This document shows positions 25,733 through 34,120 of a stretch of 64,000 nt of DNA, in pieces. This stretch comes from Chelatococcus asaccharovorans (GTDB lineage: Bacteria > Pseudomonadota > Alphaproteobacteria > Rhizobiales > Beijerinckiaceae). The position numbers and the translations under genes are program-made. The notes below the pieces were generated by a model. That model worked only from the letters and a program-made list of their open reading frames with translations, did no database searches and was not told the origin of the DNA. The DNA is taken from the NCBI RefSeq assembly GCF_003201475.1, contig NZ_QJJK01000005.1, positions 62,001-126,000 on the forward strand. The letters are read 5' to 3'. How positions within the stretch are numbered: the stretch's first letter is position 1; each line of letters starts with the position of its first letter.

Positions 25733-28700
25733 GATTTCACCAGATCCCCGATCAGGCCGGCGGCCACCGTCAGGCGCGACAGCGTCAGCCCCGACGCCGC
25801 TATGCTCTCGACGGTCGAACGGATGCGCTCCACCTCGCCACCGCGGGCTTCCGCCCAGAGGCGCACGGCCTCGCGCGCTGCAGCAGCGTCCCCGGCAGGC
25901 GTGCCGGTGGCGACGACGGCGGTTGTCAGGCGCCGGTGCGCGCTGGCGATGCCGCCGAGCGCCCGGCCGAGGGCGAGCCGGTCGTAGTAGTCTGTCACCG
26001 GCAGCGCGCGTGCGGCCGCCGCGAGCTCGCGCAGGCGAAAACCGTTCTCGACGGCGAAATGGATGGCCGCCACCTCGCCGGCATCGCGATCATTCGCCTG
26101 GGAGATGCGCACGATGTCCGGCGCCGCGCCGAGTTCCGACAAAGCGGCGAGCCGTCGCGCCAGCGCGGCCGGAATGCCCGCTTCGGCAAGGCCCGTGCTG
26201 CGCGCATCGAGCGCTTCGCTGACATCCTGCGGCAGCGCCGCCGGCAAGGCCGCTTCCACCGCGGCGATGCCGCGCCGATACCGCGCGACGATTTTCTGAA
26301 TGCCCTCCGCATGGAAATCGGCGTTGCGGATGAACCAGGATAGCCCGTCGATGAGGAGGTCCTGCAATCCCGCATAGAGATCGAGCTGCATGGCCGCGTT
26401 GATCGCGTCGGCGGAATGGCCGATGCGCTCGTCCAGGGCATCGATGCCGGCATTGAGCTCGATCAGCCCGTAGGAATCCCTCACCGCCGCATAGGCCGCG
26501 GCGATCGTCGCCGCATCGGCACCGGTCTCATCGGCGAGGCGCGTGATGATCGTCGGTCCGCCGCGGTTGACGATGGCGTTGGCAAGCTGCGTCGCGATGA
26601 TTTCCCGGCGCAGGCGATGGCCGGCGACCGCATCCGGGAAACGCTCCCGCAAGGGCCTCGGCATGTAGCGCATCAGTTCACCCGCAAGATAGGGGTCGTC
26701 CGGCACCGGGCTTTCGAGGATGGCGTCATAGAGGGCAAGCTTCGCATAGGCGAGAATGACGGCGATTTCCGGTCGCGTCAGGCTGTCCCCGCGCTGCTGG
26801 CGCTGGGCGAGCGAGGCGTCGTCCGGCAGATACTCCACCCCCCGGTCGAGGCGCCCTTCCGCTTCGAGCACCCGCATGAGCCGCCGGGCGAAGCCGAGTT
26901 CCCCCGTTCCGCGCCGTTCGGCGAGCGAGATCGCCAAGGTCTGCAGGTAGTTGTTGGTGAGCACGAGGCGGGCCACCTCGTCGGTCATCTCCACGAGCAG
27001 ACTGTCCCGGCCCGCCTCGTCGAGACGACCCTCGCGCACCGGCGGCGCCAGTGCGATCTTGATATTGACCTCCACGTCGGAGGTGTTGACGCCCGCCGAG
27101 TTGTCGATGGCATCGGTGTTGAGCCGGACGCCGGCCTCCGCTGCCTCAATGCGCCCGCGCTGGGTCATGCCGAGATTGGCGCCCTCGCCGATCACCCGGG
27201 CGCGCACGGCCGCACCGGTGATGCGGATGGGATCGTTGTTGCGGTCGCCGGCCTCGGCGTCGGTTTCGGTGCTCGCCCGGATATAGGTGCCGATGCCGCC
27301 GAACCACAACAGGTCGACCGGTGCCTTCAGGATTGCCGCCATCACCTCCTGCGGCGACGCGTGATCCTGCATGAGCCCGATGGCCGCCTGCGCGGCCGGC
27401 GACAGCGCAATCGACTTGGCGGTCCGCGAGAAAACGCCGCCACCCGCGGAGATCAGCGCCTTGTCGTAGTCCTGCCAGCTCGATCGCGGCAGATCGAAGA
27501 GCCGCCGCCGCTCGGCATGGGCAAGCCCCGGATCCGGATTCGGGTCGAGGAAGATGTCGCGATGATCGAAGGCGGCGACGAGCTTCAGTTGGTCGGAGAG
27601 CAGCATGCCGTTGCCGAACACGTCACCGGACATGTCACCCACGCCGGCCACTCGCACCGGCGTCGCCTGGATGTCGATGTCGAGCTCGCGGAAATGCCGC
27701 TTCACCGCTTCCCACGCGCCGCGGGCGGTGATGCCCATCTTCTTGTGGTCGTAACCCTGGCTGCCGCCGGAGGCGAAGGCATCGCCCAGCCAGAACTTGT
27801 GATCGGCCGAGATGCTGTTGGCGAGGTCGGAGAAAGTGGCGGTGCCTTTGTCGGCAGCGACGACGAGATAGGGATCGTCATCGTCATAGCGCACCGTCAG
27901 CGGCGGATGGATAATGGCCTCCCCCTCACGGTTGTCGGTGATATCGAGCATCGACGACACGAAGATGCGGTAGGCCTCGGCGCCTTCCGCCATGAAGGCC
28001 TGGCGATCACCGGGGGCCGGCAGGCGCTTCGGCAGGAAACCACCCTTCGCGCCCACCGGGACGATCACCGCGTTCTTCACCTGCTGCGCTTTGACGAGGC
28101 CCAGCACTTCCGTCCGGAAATCCTGCGCCCGGTCGGACCAGCGCAGGCCGCCGCGCGCCACCTTGCCGAAGCGCAGGTGGACCCCGTCCACCCGCGGCGA
28201 ATGCACGAAGATCTCGTAGAGCGGCTTCGGCATCGGCAGGCCGTCGACCTTCGCGCAGGCATATTTGACCGCGATGGTGCGGCGCGGGTTTCCATCCTTG
28301 TCCACCTGGAAGAAATTGGTGCGGATGGCGGCGTCGATGAGATTGACGAAACGCCGCAGGATACGGTCGTCGTCGAGGCTCGCCACGCCCTGCAACAATT
28401 CCTCGATCCGGGCGTGGATCTCGACCTGGCGTGTCGACCGTGTGGCCTCGTCCAGGCGCGGGTCGAAACGCGCGTAGAAGAGCGCGATGATCTCCGTCGC
28501 GATCGCCGCGTGGCGTGTCACCGCGCCGGCGAGATAGCCCATGCTGAAATGCACGCCGATCTGACGCAGATAGATGGCGAGCGAGCGCAGGAGGGCAACC
28601 TCGCGCCAGCCGAGACCCGCCTCCAGCACGAGGGCATTGAAGCCGTCGGATTCGGTCAGGTCCCTGAACAGCGCCATCAGTGCGGCTTCAATGGCGGGCT

Positions 28701-30717
28701 GCAGCACCTCCACGTCGATGGCGCCGCCCGCAGCGCGCTCCAGCCGCATATCGTGCAGCCAAACCCGCGCGTCATCCCCTGCCCCCGCGGGAAAGATGCG
28801 ATGGGTTCGCTCGTTCACCACGCGGAAACCGAGATTTTCCAGCAACGGCACCCGCTCCGACAGCGGCATCGGACGCCCGCGCGAGAACACCTTGAGATTG
28901 GCGCTCGTGTCGTCATCACCGTCGCGGCGGTAGATGTCCACCGCCCAGGGCCGCTCGGCGCTGAGCTGTTCGAGGATATCGATATCCGCGACGACAGCCC
29001 TGCCGCTGTAGGACTCGCGATAGGCTGCGCCGAAGGCATTGCCGTAGCGCTCGGCGAGCACGCGGCCGCGCCGGCCGCCGATGGCCGTGTCGAGCAATTC
29101 GCCAAGCGCATCGCGCCATGTCCGCACGATGGCGCGCACGCCGGCTTCCAGCGTCTCCCGGTCGACCACCGGGATATTGCCCTCGTGATGGCCGATGATG
29201 AAATGCGTCCGCGACAACGGCCCTTCCGGATAGGCCGGATAGGCCGCCGAGACATGGCCGTCGAAGGTCCGCGCGAGGAAGTCGCCGACGCGGCGCCGCA
29301 CCTCGGTGTCGTAACGGTCCTTCGGGATGTAGACCAATACGGACACGAAGCGATCGAAGGCATCGAGACGGGCGAGGACGCGCAACCGCGGCCGTTCCGT
29401 CAATTTCAGGATTTCCAGGCAGAAGCGATAGAGCGTCTCGACATCGACCTGGAACAATTCGTCACGCGGATAATCCTCGAGCACATAGAGAAGCGCCCGG
29501 CCGGAATAGCTCGCCGGGTCGAAACGCGCGCGTGCCACAACCTGCGCCACCTTGTGGCGGAGATAGGGTACGTCCCGCGTCGTGCCCGTATAGGCATCGG
29601 CAGTGAACAGGCCGGCAATCCGCAGCTCGCCTTCCAGCAGGCCATCCCGCGAGAACAGCTTCACGCCGATATAGTCGAGATAGGCACGGCGATGAACGCG
29701 TGACTTGACATTGGCCTTGGTCACGATGAGCGGCACCGGTTGCGCGAGAAAAGCCCGCAATTCCGGTGTCATGATCACCATATCGCGCCCGCGCCGCAGA
29801 ATCCGGACGGACGGATCGCGCAGGATGCCGAGACCCGACCCCTCCACCAGGTCGGCGCTGGTGTCGCCGCCGGCGAAACTGTATTCGCGGATTCCGAGGA
29901 TGGTAAAATTGCCGTCCGCGAGCCAGGAGAGGAAATCGCCCGCCTCCTCCACCGCTTCCCTCGGCATGCTGGCAGGCGACGACCTGACGACGTCGATGGC
30001 GCCGCGCAGCCGGTCACGCATCTCGCTCCAGTCGTCGGTCGCCTGCCTCACCTCCGCATAGGTCCGCGCCAATTCCTCGACGAGCGCTGCGCGCACCCTT
30101 TCGTCGTCGATGCGATCGAGATGGATATGGATAAGGCTTTCCCGATGGTCGGACTCGTCCGCCTGCTGGTCCGGAATAATCCTGACAAGCCGGCCGTCGC
30201 CATCGCGCTCAACCACGATGATGGGATGGGCGACCAAGGCCGCCTCCCATCCCTGGGCGATCAGCGCCGCCAGGGTGGAATCGAGCAGGAATGCCATATT
30301 GTCGTTGGCGACTTCGAGAATCGTGATCTGGCGCGGCGGGCCATTCCCTTCGATATCGCGATCGATCAGCTTGACGACGGGCGCCTCGCCTCGCCGCCGG
30401 GGCTCGGCGAGATGGGCAAAAGCGTCGGCTGCGAGGGCCGCGATCTCATCAGCCGCGTAGCGCTCGAGATCCTCGATCGCCGTCGCGCCAAAGAGCTTGG
30501 CCGTGAAGCCTTCCGGAACGGAGGGTGCGCGGTCTCGCAGCACTGCGTCGACCGACGCGATCAGACGGTTTCTCTCCGTGTCGCTCGCATCCCCTGTGGC
30601 CGGCACGTGGGACCGTGTTCCTGCCGCATCGAGAAGCCCCGGAGACGCGCCCACAGAATCGGTTCTCCCATGCCTATGGGGCTTCGCAAGATCCGGCTTC
30701 GGCGACACCATACCCAT
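25729..30717 (-). CDS. NAD-specific glutamate dehydrogenase, large (about 180 kDa) type
   Basis: A 1662-residue protein, normal for the GDH-180 class found in Caulobacter, Pseudomonas and rhizobia. N-terminal ACT-like and helical segments take up about the first 700 residues. The catalytic region contains LRFGKVARGGLRWSDRAQD, then AVIVPVGAKGGFLPK with the substrate lysines. The NAD-binding part has GVGDMSGDVFGNGMLLS. It oxidises L-glutamate to 2-oxoglutarate and ammonium for catabolism. Two start ATGs (30717, 30711) are close together. The 3' end overlaps bluB by four bases. Confidence 0.95.
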   Translation of the reverse strand: MGMVSPKPDLAKPHRHGRTDSVGASPGLLDAAGTRSHVPATGDASDTERNRLIASVDAVLRDRAPSVPEGFTAKLFGATAIEDLERYAADEIAALAADAFAHLAEPRRRGEAPVVKLIDRDIEGNGPPRQITILEVANDNMAFLLDSTLAALIAQGWEAALVAHPIIVVERDGDGRLVRIIPDQQADESDHRESLIHIHLDRIDDERVRAALVEELARTYAEVRQATDDWSEMRDRLRGAIDVVRSSPASMPREAVEEAGDFLSWLADGNFTILGIREYSFAGGDTSADLVEGSGLGILRDPSVRILRRGRDMVIMTPELRAFLAQPVPLIVTKANVKSRVHRRAYLDYIGVKLFSRDGLLEGELRIAGLFTADAYTGTTRDVPYLRHKVAQVVARARFDPASYSGRALLYVLEDYPRDELFQVDVETLYRFCLEILKLTERPRLRVLARLDAFDRFVSVLVYIPKDRYDTEVRRRVGDFLARTFDGHVSAAYPAYPEGPLSRTHFIIGHHEGNIPVVDRETLEAGVRAIVRTWRDALGELLDTAIGGRRGRVLAERYGNAFGAAYRESYSGRAVVADIDILEQLSAERPWAVDIYRRDGDDDTSANLKVFSRGRPMPLSERVPLLENLGFRVVNERTHRIFPAGAGDDARVWLHDMRLERAAGGAIDVEVLQPAIEAALMALFRDLTESDGFNALVLEAGLGWREVALLRSLAIYLRQIGVHFSMGYLAGAVTRHAAIATEIIALFYARFDPRLDEATRSTRQVEIHARIEELLQGVASLDDDRILRRFVNLIDAAIRTNFFQVDKDGNPRRTIAVKYACAKVDGLPMPKPLYEIFVHSPRVDGVHLRFGKVARGGLRWSDRAQDFRTEVLGLVKAQQVKNAVIVPVGAKGGFLPKRLPAPGDRQAFMAEGAEAYRIFVSSMLDITDNREGEAIIHPPLTVRYDDDDPYLVVAADKGTATFSDLANSISADHKFWLGDAFASGGSQGYDHKKMGITARGAWEAVKRHFRELDIDIQATPVRVAGVGDMSGDVFGNGMLLSDQLKLVAAFDHRDIFLDPNPDPGLAHAERRRLFDLPRSSWQDYDKALISAGGGVFSRTAKSIALSPAAQAAIGLMQDHASPQEVMAAILKAPVDLLWFGGIGTYIRASTETDAEAGDRNNDPIRITGAAVRARVIGEGANLGMTQRGRIEAAEAGVRLNTDAIDNSAGVNTSDVEVNIKIALAPPVREGRLDEAGRDSLLVEMTDEVARLVLTNNYLQTLAISLAERRGTGELGFARRLMRVLEAEGRLDRGVEYLPDDASLAQRQQRGDSLTRPEIAVILAYAKLALYDAILESPVPDDPYLAGELMRYMPRPLRERFPDAVAGHRLRREIIATQLANAIVNRGGPTIITRLADETGADAATIAAAYAAVRDSYGLIELNAGIDALDERIGHSADAINAAMQLDLYAGLQDLLIDGLSWFIRNADFHAEGIQKIVARYRRGIAAVEAALPAALPQDVSEALDARSTGLAEAGIPAALARRLAALSELGAAPDIVRISQANDRDAGEVAAIHFAVENGFRLRELAAAARALPVTDYYDRLALGRALGGIASAHRRLTTAVVATGTPAGDAAAAREAVRLWAEARGGEVERIRSTVESIAASGLTLSRLTVAAGLIGDLVKS

Positions 30718-31640
30718 AACTCCCTATGTCCTGTTCGTGCAGACGCCGTTTGCCGCACGTCTCCTGAAACAGGCTAGCCGAGGGATGTGCAGCAATCATG
30801 ACCTGGGCAGTGTCCGCCGCCCGGAAACCACGGATTCATCAGAAATCCGGGTGAGCGCGCGAAAACCGCTCCACATCCCGGATCAAGCCCGAAGGCAAGC
30901 CTCCAGCCTGATGCTTCCATCATGATCGATGCGGACGCCTCCCCCGAGTCTCCTGCTGCGGCAACGGCAGCCCGTGTTCTCGTCAGCCCGTTGTCTGGCT
31001 CGCAGTAGCCTTAGCCGCTTGTGCCACAATGGCAACCCGAGAGATACGGAAAGAGCGCGAAGGCATCGAACGGTCGTTTGCACACCTGCCCGACAAGGCG
31101 AAGGCAGGCGCAAAGAATGAGCGGCGCCGCAGGGCGTGACACTCGTTCGATCAGGACCCGAAGCACCGGACGCGACGGAAAGACCGATGAGGCGCATAAG
31201 AAAAGGCCGGCGCTGAACGCCGGCCTTTTTGAAGTCAGGTACTCGTTACGCGTTGCCAAGTGGCCCGGCATCCCCCTGACACCGGGGGGCTGGGGGGCTG
31301 ACGTATTCCGGCATCGAGTGATACCGAGCCACCGAGGCAACAATGACGTTATCGCCGGGCAGTTGGGCCGCCGCTGGGCCTCTCTGCGGCGGAAATGTGG
31401 ATTTTGCGATATATCGATCGCGGCGGCCGCTCCGGCGGTGAGGTGCTGTCGCAATCAAGCGGGGAGCGGGATAAGGGCCGGCCCCGGTACCGCTCATGAC
31501 GCTTGCATGACAGGGCGACGCACCCCATCATGACTGGTGCGGCGTGGGCTGTGTCCACGTCCGGTACAGCCGTCGGCGTGGCGGCTGCTTCCGTTGTGCT
31601 GGCCGTTGTTGGTCACGGAAGACAGGAACAGGGTGGCGGA
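30718..31640. other. Region of about 900 nt without a confident protein gene; possible small transcript ending at 31230
   Basis: This space separates the GDH gene (minus) from the DUF2794 gene (plus) and contains a strong bidirectional terminator at 31201-31230. Something must be transcribed into that terminator from one or both sides. Candidates are a 36-codon plus-strand frame at 31029-31139 (MATREIRKEREGIERSF, basic, no clear ribosome-binding site) and an 83-codon minus-strand frame at 31246-31497 that stops 16 nt before the hairpin. Neither matches a family I recognise; a non-coding RNA is equally possible. Confidence 0.45.
31201..31230. terminator. Intrinsic terminator, works in both directions
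   Basis: Stem GGCCGGCG / CGCCGGCC with loop CTGAA, flanked by AAAA on the left and TTTTT on the right. A T-run follows the stem on both strands, so it can end transcripts from either side. Confidence 0.85.
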
Positions 31641-32141
31641 ATGAGCGAGGAGGGTAGCTCGGATATCGAGCCAGACCTGTCCGCGCCGCCGGCGTATCGC
31701 ATCGAAGAGGTGGCGATCGCGGCAGCGGCGGGCAACGGTCCCTCATCAAGCCGGTTATCGAGCCGATCCGTCCTCCCCTTCGCGGCGCAAAGCCGACCTT
31801 CGCCCACCGAGCTTCCGCCAGCCGGCTCCCAGCCGAGCGCGTTGCCGGTCGTATCGTTCAATCGGCTGGAACTTCGCGAAATCCTCAATCTCTACGGCCG
31901 CAAGGTCGCAGCCGGCGAATGGCGGGACTACGCCATAGACTGCCTGAAGGACCGGGCAGTCTTCTCCGTATTCCGGCGGACATCGGAGGTGCCGATGTAT
32001 CGCATCGAGAAAGACTTGAGGCTTGCACGCCGACAAGGCGCCTACAGTGTCATCACGGCTTCAGGCCTCATCCTGAAACGCGGCCATGACCTCGCCCGCG
32101 TGATCAGCGTGCTCGACCGGTCGTTGCGCGTGGTGGGCTGA
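31641..32141 (+). CDS. DUF2794 domain-containing protein
   Basis: A 166-residue protein from the ATG at 31641. The conserved DUF2794 region covers roughly residues 70-166: VSFNRLELREILNLYGRKVA, then GEWRDYAIDCLKDRAVFSVF and YRIEKDLRLARRQGAYSVIT. This family is restricted mainly to alphaproteobacteria and has no assigned function. The N-terminal 70 residues are low-complexity, and the true start could be later; an in-frame ATG further upstream (31530) is also open. Most relatives are about 120 residues. Confidence 0.85.
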   Translation: MSEEGSSDIEPDLSAPPAYRIEEVAIAAAAGNGPSSSRLSSRSVLPFAAQSRPSPTELPPAGSQPSALPVVSFNRLELREILNLYGRKVAAGEWRDYAIDCLKDRAVFSVFRRTSEVPMYRIEKDLRLARRQGAYSVITASGLILKRGHDLARVISVLDRSLRVVG

Positions 32142-32147
32142 GGGGCC

Positions 32148-33038
32148 TTACGTCTGAAGGCCTTGCCGGTGGTCGGCCGATACATCAGCAATCACCCGCC
32201 ATGACGCCTCGGCCCCATCCTGACCGATATCAGGCGCAGTAACCGTGATCAGGGCCTTCCATAGCGCCCAGCCTCGGGCGCGGCGCCACGTCTTCTCATC
32301 GAGGGAGAGCGCCGCTCGAAAAGTCGCACGGCTTTCGCCCGAAAACAGGGTCCATGCGATCACAAGATCACATGCCGGGTCGCCCACCGCGGAACTGCCG
32401 AAATCGATGACAGCGCTGAGATCACCATCGCGAACCAACAGGTTGCCACCCGATACGTCCCCATGGACCCAGACCGGCGGGCGCTCCCATTGCGATTCGA
32501 GCGCATTGGCCCACACATCCCTGAGAACACCGGTTTCAGCCGTTTCGCCAAGGACGGCCAGCGCCGCCTGAACCTCTCGCGCATACACCGCAAGCGGACC
32601 GCCACGATGAAAATTATGGTCTCCGTGTGGTGGGCCATCACGGGCATCTATCCGATGCAGCGCCCCAAGAAAGTCGGCAAGCGAGCGTGCCGCGCGATTG
32701 AGATCGGCTTGCGGTTCGCGCGCCACGGGATTGCCGGGAAGCCAGCGATAGATGGACCAGGGCCAAGGATAGTCCTGGCTTGGCTCGCCCCTGGCCAGAG
32801 GGACCGGGATGGGCAATGGCAGATGAGGCGCCAGCACGGGGAGCCAGCGATGCTCTTTCGCGACCTGCGCGACATAACGATCAGCGCTCGGCAAGCGCGC
32901 GAGCATGTTGTCGCCCAGACGAAAGGTGCGATTGTCCCACCCGCCCGGCACAACCGGCGATATCGCCAGATGCGCCAAATCAGGGAATTGCTCGGCGACA
33001 AGCCGATGAACCAAGGCGACATCGATAGTGATGGTCAA
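32148..33038 (-). CDS. Aminoglycoside phosphotransferase (APH) family protein
   Basis: A 296-residue kinase-like protein. The catalytic loop VHGDVSGGNLLV near residues 193-204 and the metal-binding VIDFGSSAVGDPACDL near 214-230 are complete. The N-terminal lobe begins LVAEQFPDLAHLAISPVV with the GGWDNRTFRLGDNMLARLP nucleotide region. Family members phosphorylate aminoglycosides, homoserine, choline or other alcohols, so resistance cannot be inferred. It converges with the DUF2794 gene, with six bases between their ends. Confidence 0.82.
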   Translation of the reverse strand: MTITIDVALVHRLVAEQFPDLAHLAISPVVPGGWDNRTFRLGDNMLARLPSADRYVAQVAKEHRWLPVLAPHLPLPIPVPLARGEPSQDYPWPWSIYRWLPGNPVAREPQADLNRAARSLADFLGALHRIDARDGPPHGDHNFHRGGPLAVYAREVQAALAVLGETAETGVLRDVWANALESQWERPPVWVHGDVSGGNLLVRDGDLSAVIDFGSSAVGDPACDLVIAWTLFSGESRATFRAALSLDEKTWRRARGWALWKALITVTAPDIGQDGAEASWRVIADVSADHRQGLQT

Positions 33039-33093
33039 GATATCCCCCGGTTGCTGCGCTCGTGTTGAACAACGACCGACAAGAGCTACCCGA

Positions 33094-33123
33094 TAAAAAA
33101 AGCCCCGGCGAACCGGGGCTTTT
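33094..33123 (-). terminator. Intrinsic terminator of the Bax-inhibitor-1 family gene
   Basis: On the minus strand AGCCCCGG, loop TTCG and CCGGGGCT are followed by a run of T residues (TTTTTTTAT after the first base), 20 nt downstream of the gene's stop. Textbook structure. Confidence 0.9.
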
Positions 33124-33143
33124 CGTTTTATCCGACAGCCTTA

Positions 33144-33932
33144 TCAGCTGCTGCGCTGCTGGCCGAAGAGCTGCATCAGCATGACGAACATGTTGATGAA
33201 GTCGAGGTAGAGCATCAGCGCGCCGAGCACCGACTTGCGGGCGGCCGAGGCGCTGTCGTCCATCTCATAGTACATCTCCTTGATCCGCTGGGTGTCCCAG
33301 GCGGTCAGGCCGGCGAAGACCAGCACGCCCGCCACCGAGATGGCGAACTGCAGCGCGGTCGACGCCAGGAAGAGATTGACCAGCGAGGCGATGATGACGC
33401 CGAACAGGCCCATGATGAGGAACGACCCCATCGCCGACAGGTTACGCTTCGTCGTGTAGCCGTAGAGGCTGAGCGCACCGAAGGTCGCCGCGGTGATGAA
33501 GAACACCCGCGTGATCGACGCATGCGTGTAGACGAGGAAGATCGACGACAGCGACAGTCCGACGAGCGCGGCATAGACGAAGAACATCAGGCGCGCCGTG
33601 GCGGGCTGCAGGCTCGCGATCCTGAAGCTCAGGAAGAAGACGAGCGCGAGCGGCGCGAAGATCACCACCCATTTCAAAGGCGAGCTGAACAGCGCGACAC
33701 CGACGCTCGTCAGCATCAGGCCATTGCTGAACTGGCCGGCCGCCGCAGCCGGGTCAGTGGTGACAGCCGCCATATAGGTTCCGAGCGCTGCCAGACCCGT
33801 GATGGCCAGGCCCAGAACCATGTTGTTGTAGACGCCGAGCATGAAGGCCCGCAGACCCTGGTCGAGCTCTGCGGTTCCGGCCCGTGCGACACCGCTGCCG
33901 TAGGCGTAGGTGTTGCGGTTCAGATCCGACAT
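33144..33932 (-). CDS. Bax inhibitor-1 / YccA family membrane protein
   Basis: A 262-residue protein with seven predicted membrane segments. It shows FMLGVYNNMVLGLAITGLAA near residues 30-50 and the C-terminal half DTQRIKEMYYEM followed by ALMLYLDFINMFVMLMQLFG, typical of bacterial BI-1/YbhL proteins. YccA binds the FtsH protease in E. coli and others may act as proton/calcium channels; the role here is inferred only from family. It stands alone with its own terminator. Confidence 0.92.
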   Translation of the reverse strand: MSDLNRNTYAYGSGVARAGTAELDQGLRAFMLGVYNNMVLGLAITGLAALGTYMAAVTTDPAAAAGQFSNGLMLTSVGVALFSSPLKWVVIFAPLALVFFLSFRIASLQPATARLMFFVYAALVGLSLSSIFLVYTHASITRVFFITAATFGALSLYGYTTKRNLSAMGSFLIMGLFGVIIASLVNLFLASTALQFAISVAGVLVFAGLTAWDTQRIKEMYYEMDDSASAARKSVLGALMLYLDFINMFVMLMQLFGQQRSS

Positions 33933-34120
33933 GATTCCCTCTCGAAACTCCGAATAGCGTTATGCTGCGACATATTGGCAGCACAGGAAATATGGAACAT
34001 CGCCGCCCGCGATACAAGGGCCGCGCGCTCAGTCCCTGTACTGAGGCAAGACCTAAGACCGAACATTAACGTTTCGTAAAGATTAACGGCGAGGCAATGC
34101 AAGCGCCGGAGTGCGTTCTG

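Noticed and set aside
25936-30777. Very long open frames on the plus strand opposite the glutamate dehydrogenase gene
   Set aside because: They are antisense shadows created by high GC at third codon positions; the translations are rich in Arg, His and Gly without any family motif, whereas the minus strand encodes a full recognisable GDH.
31581-31610. GGAAGCAGC-like motif on the minus strand, suggestive of the SRP RNA core
   Set aside because: The required flanking GGTCCGGAAGGAAGCAGC consensus and hairpin are absent, so it is not a 4.5S RNA gene.
32148-33038. Aminoglycoside resistance gene
   Set aside because: Only general APH-family kinase motifs are visible. The family also includes metabolic kinases and there is no resistance context.
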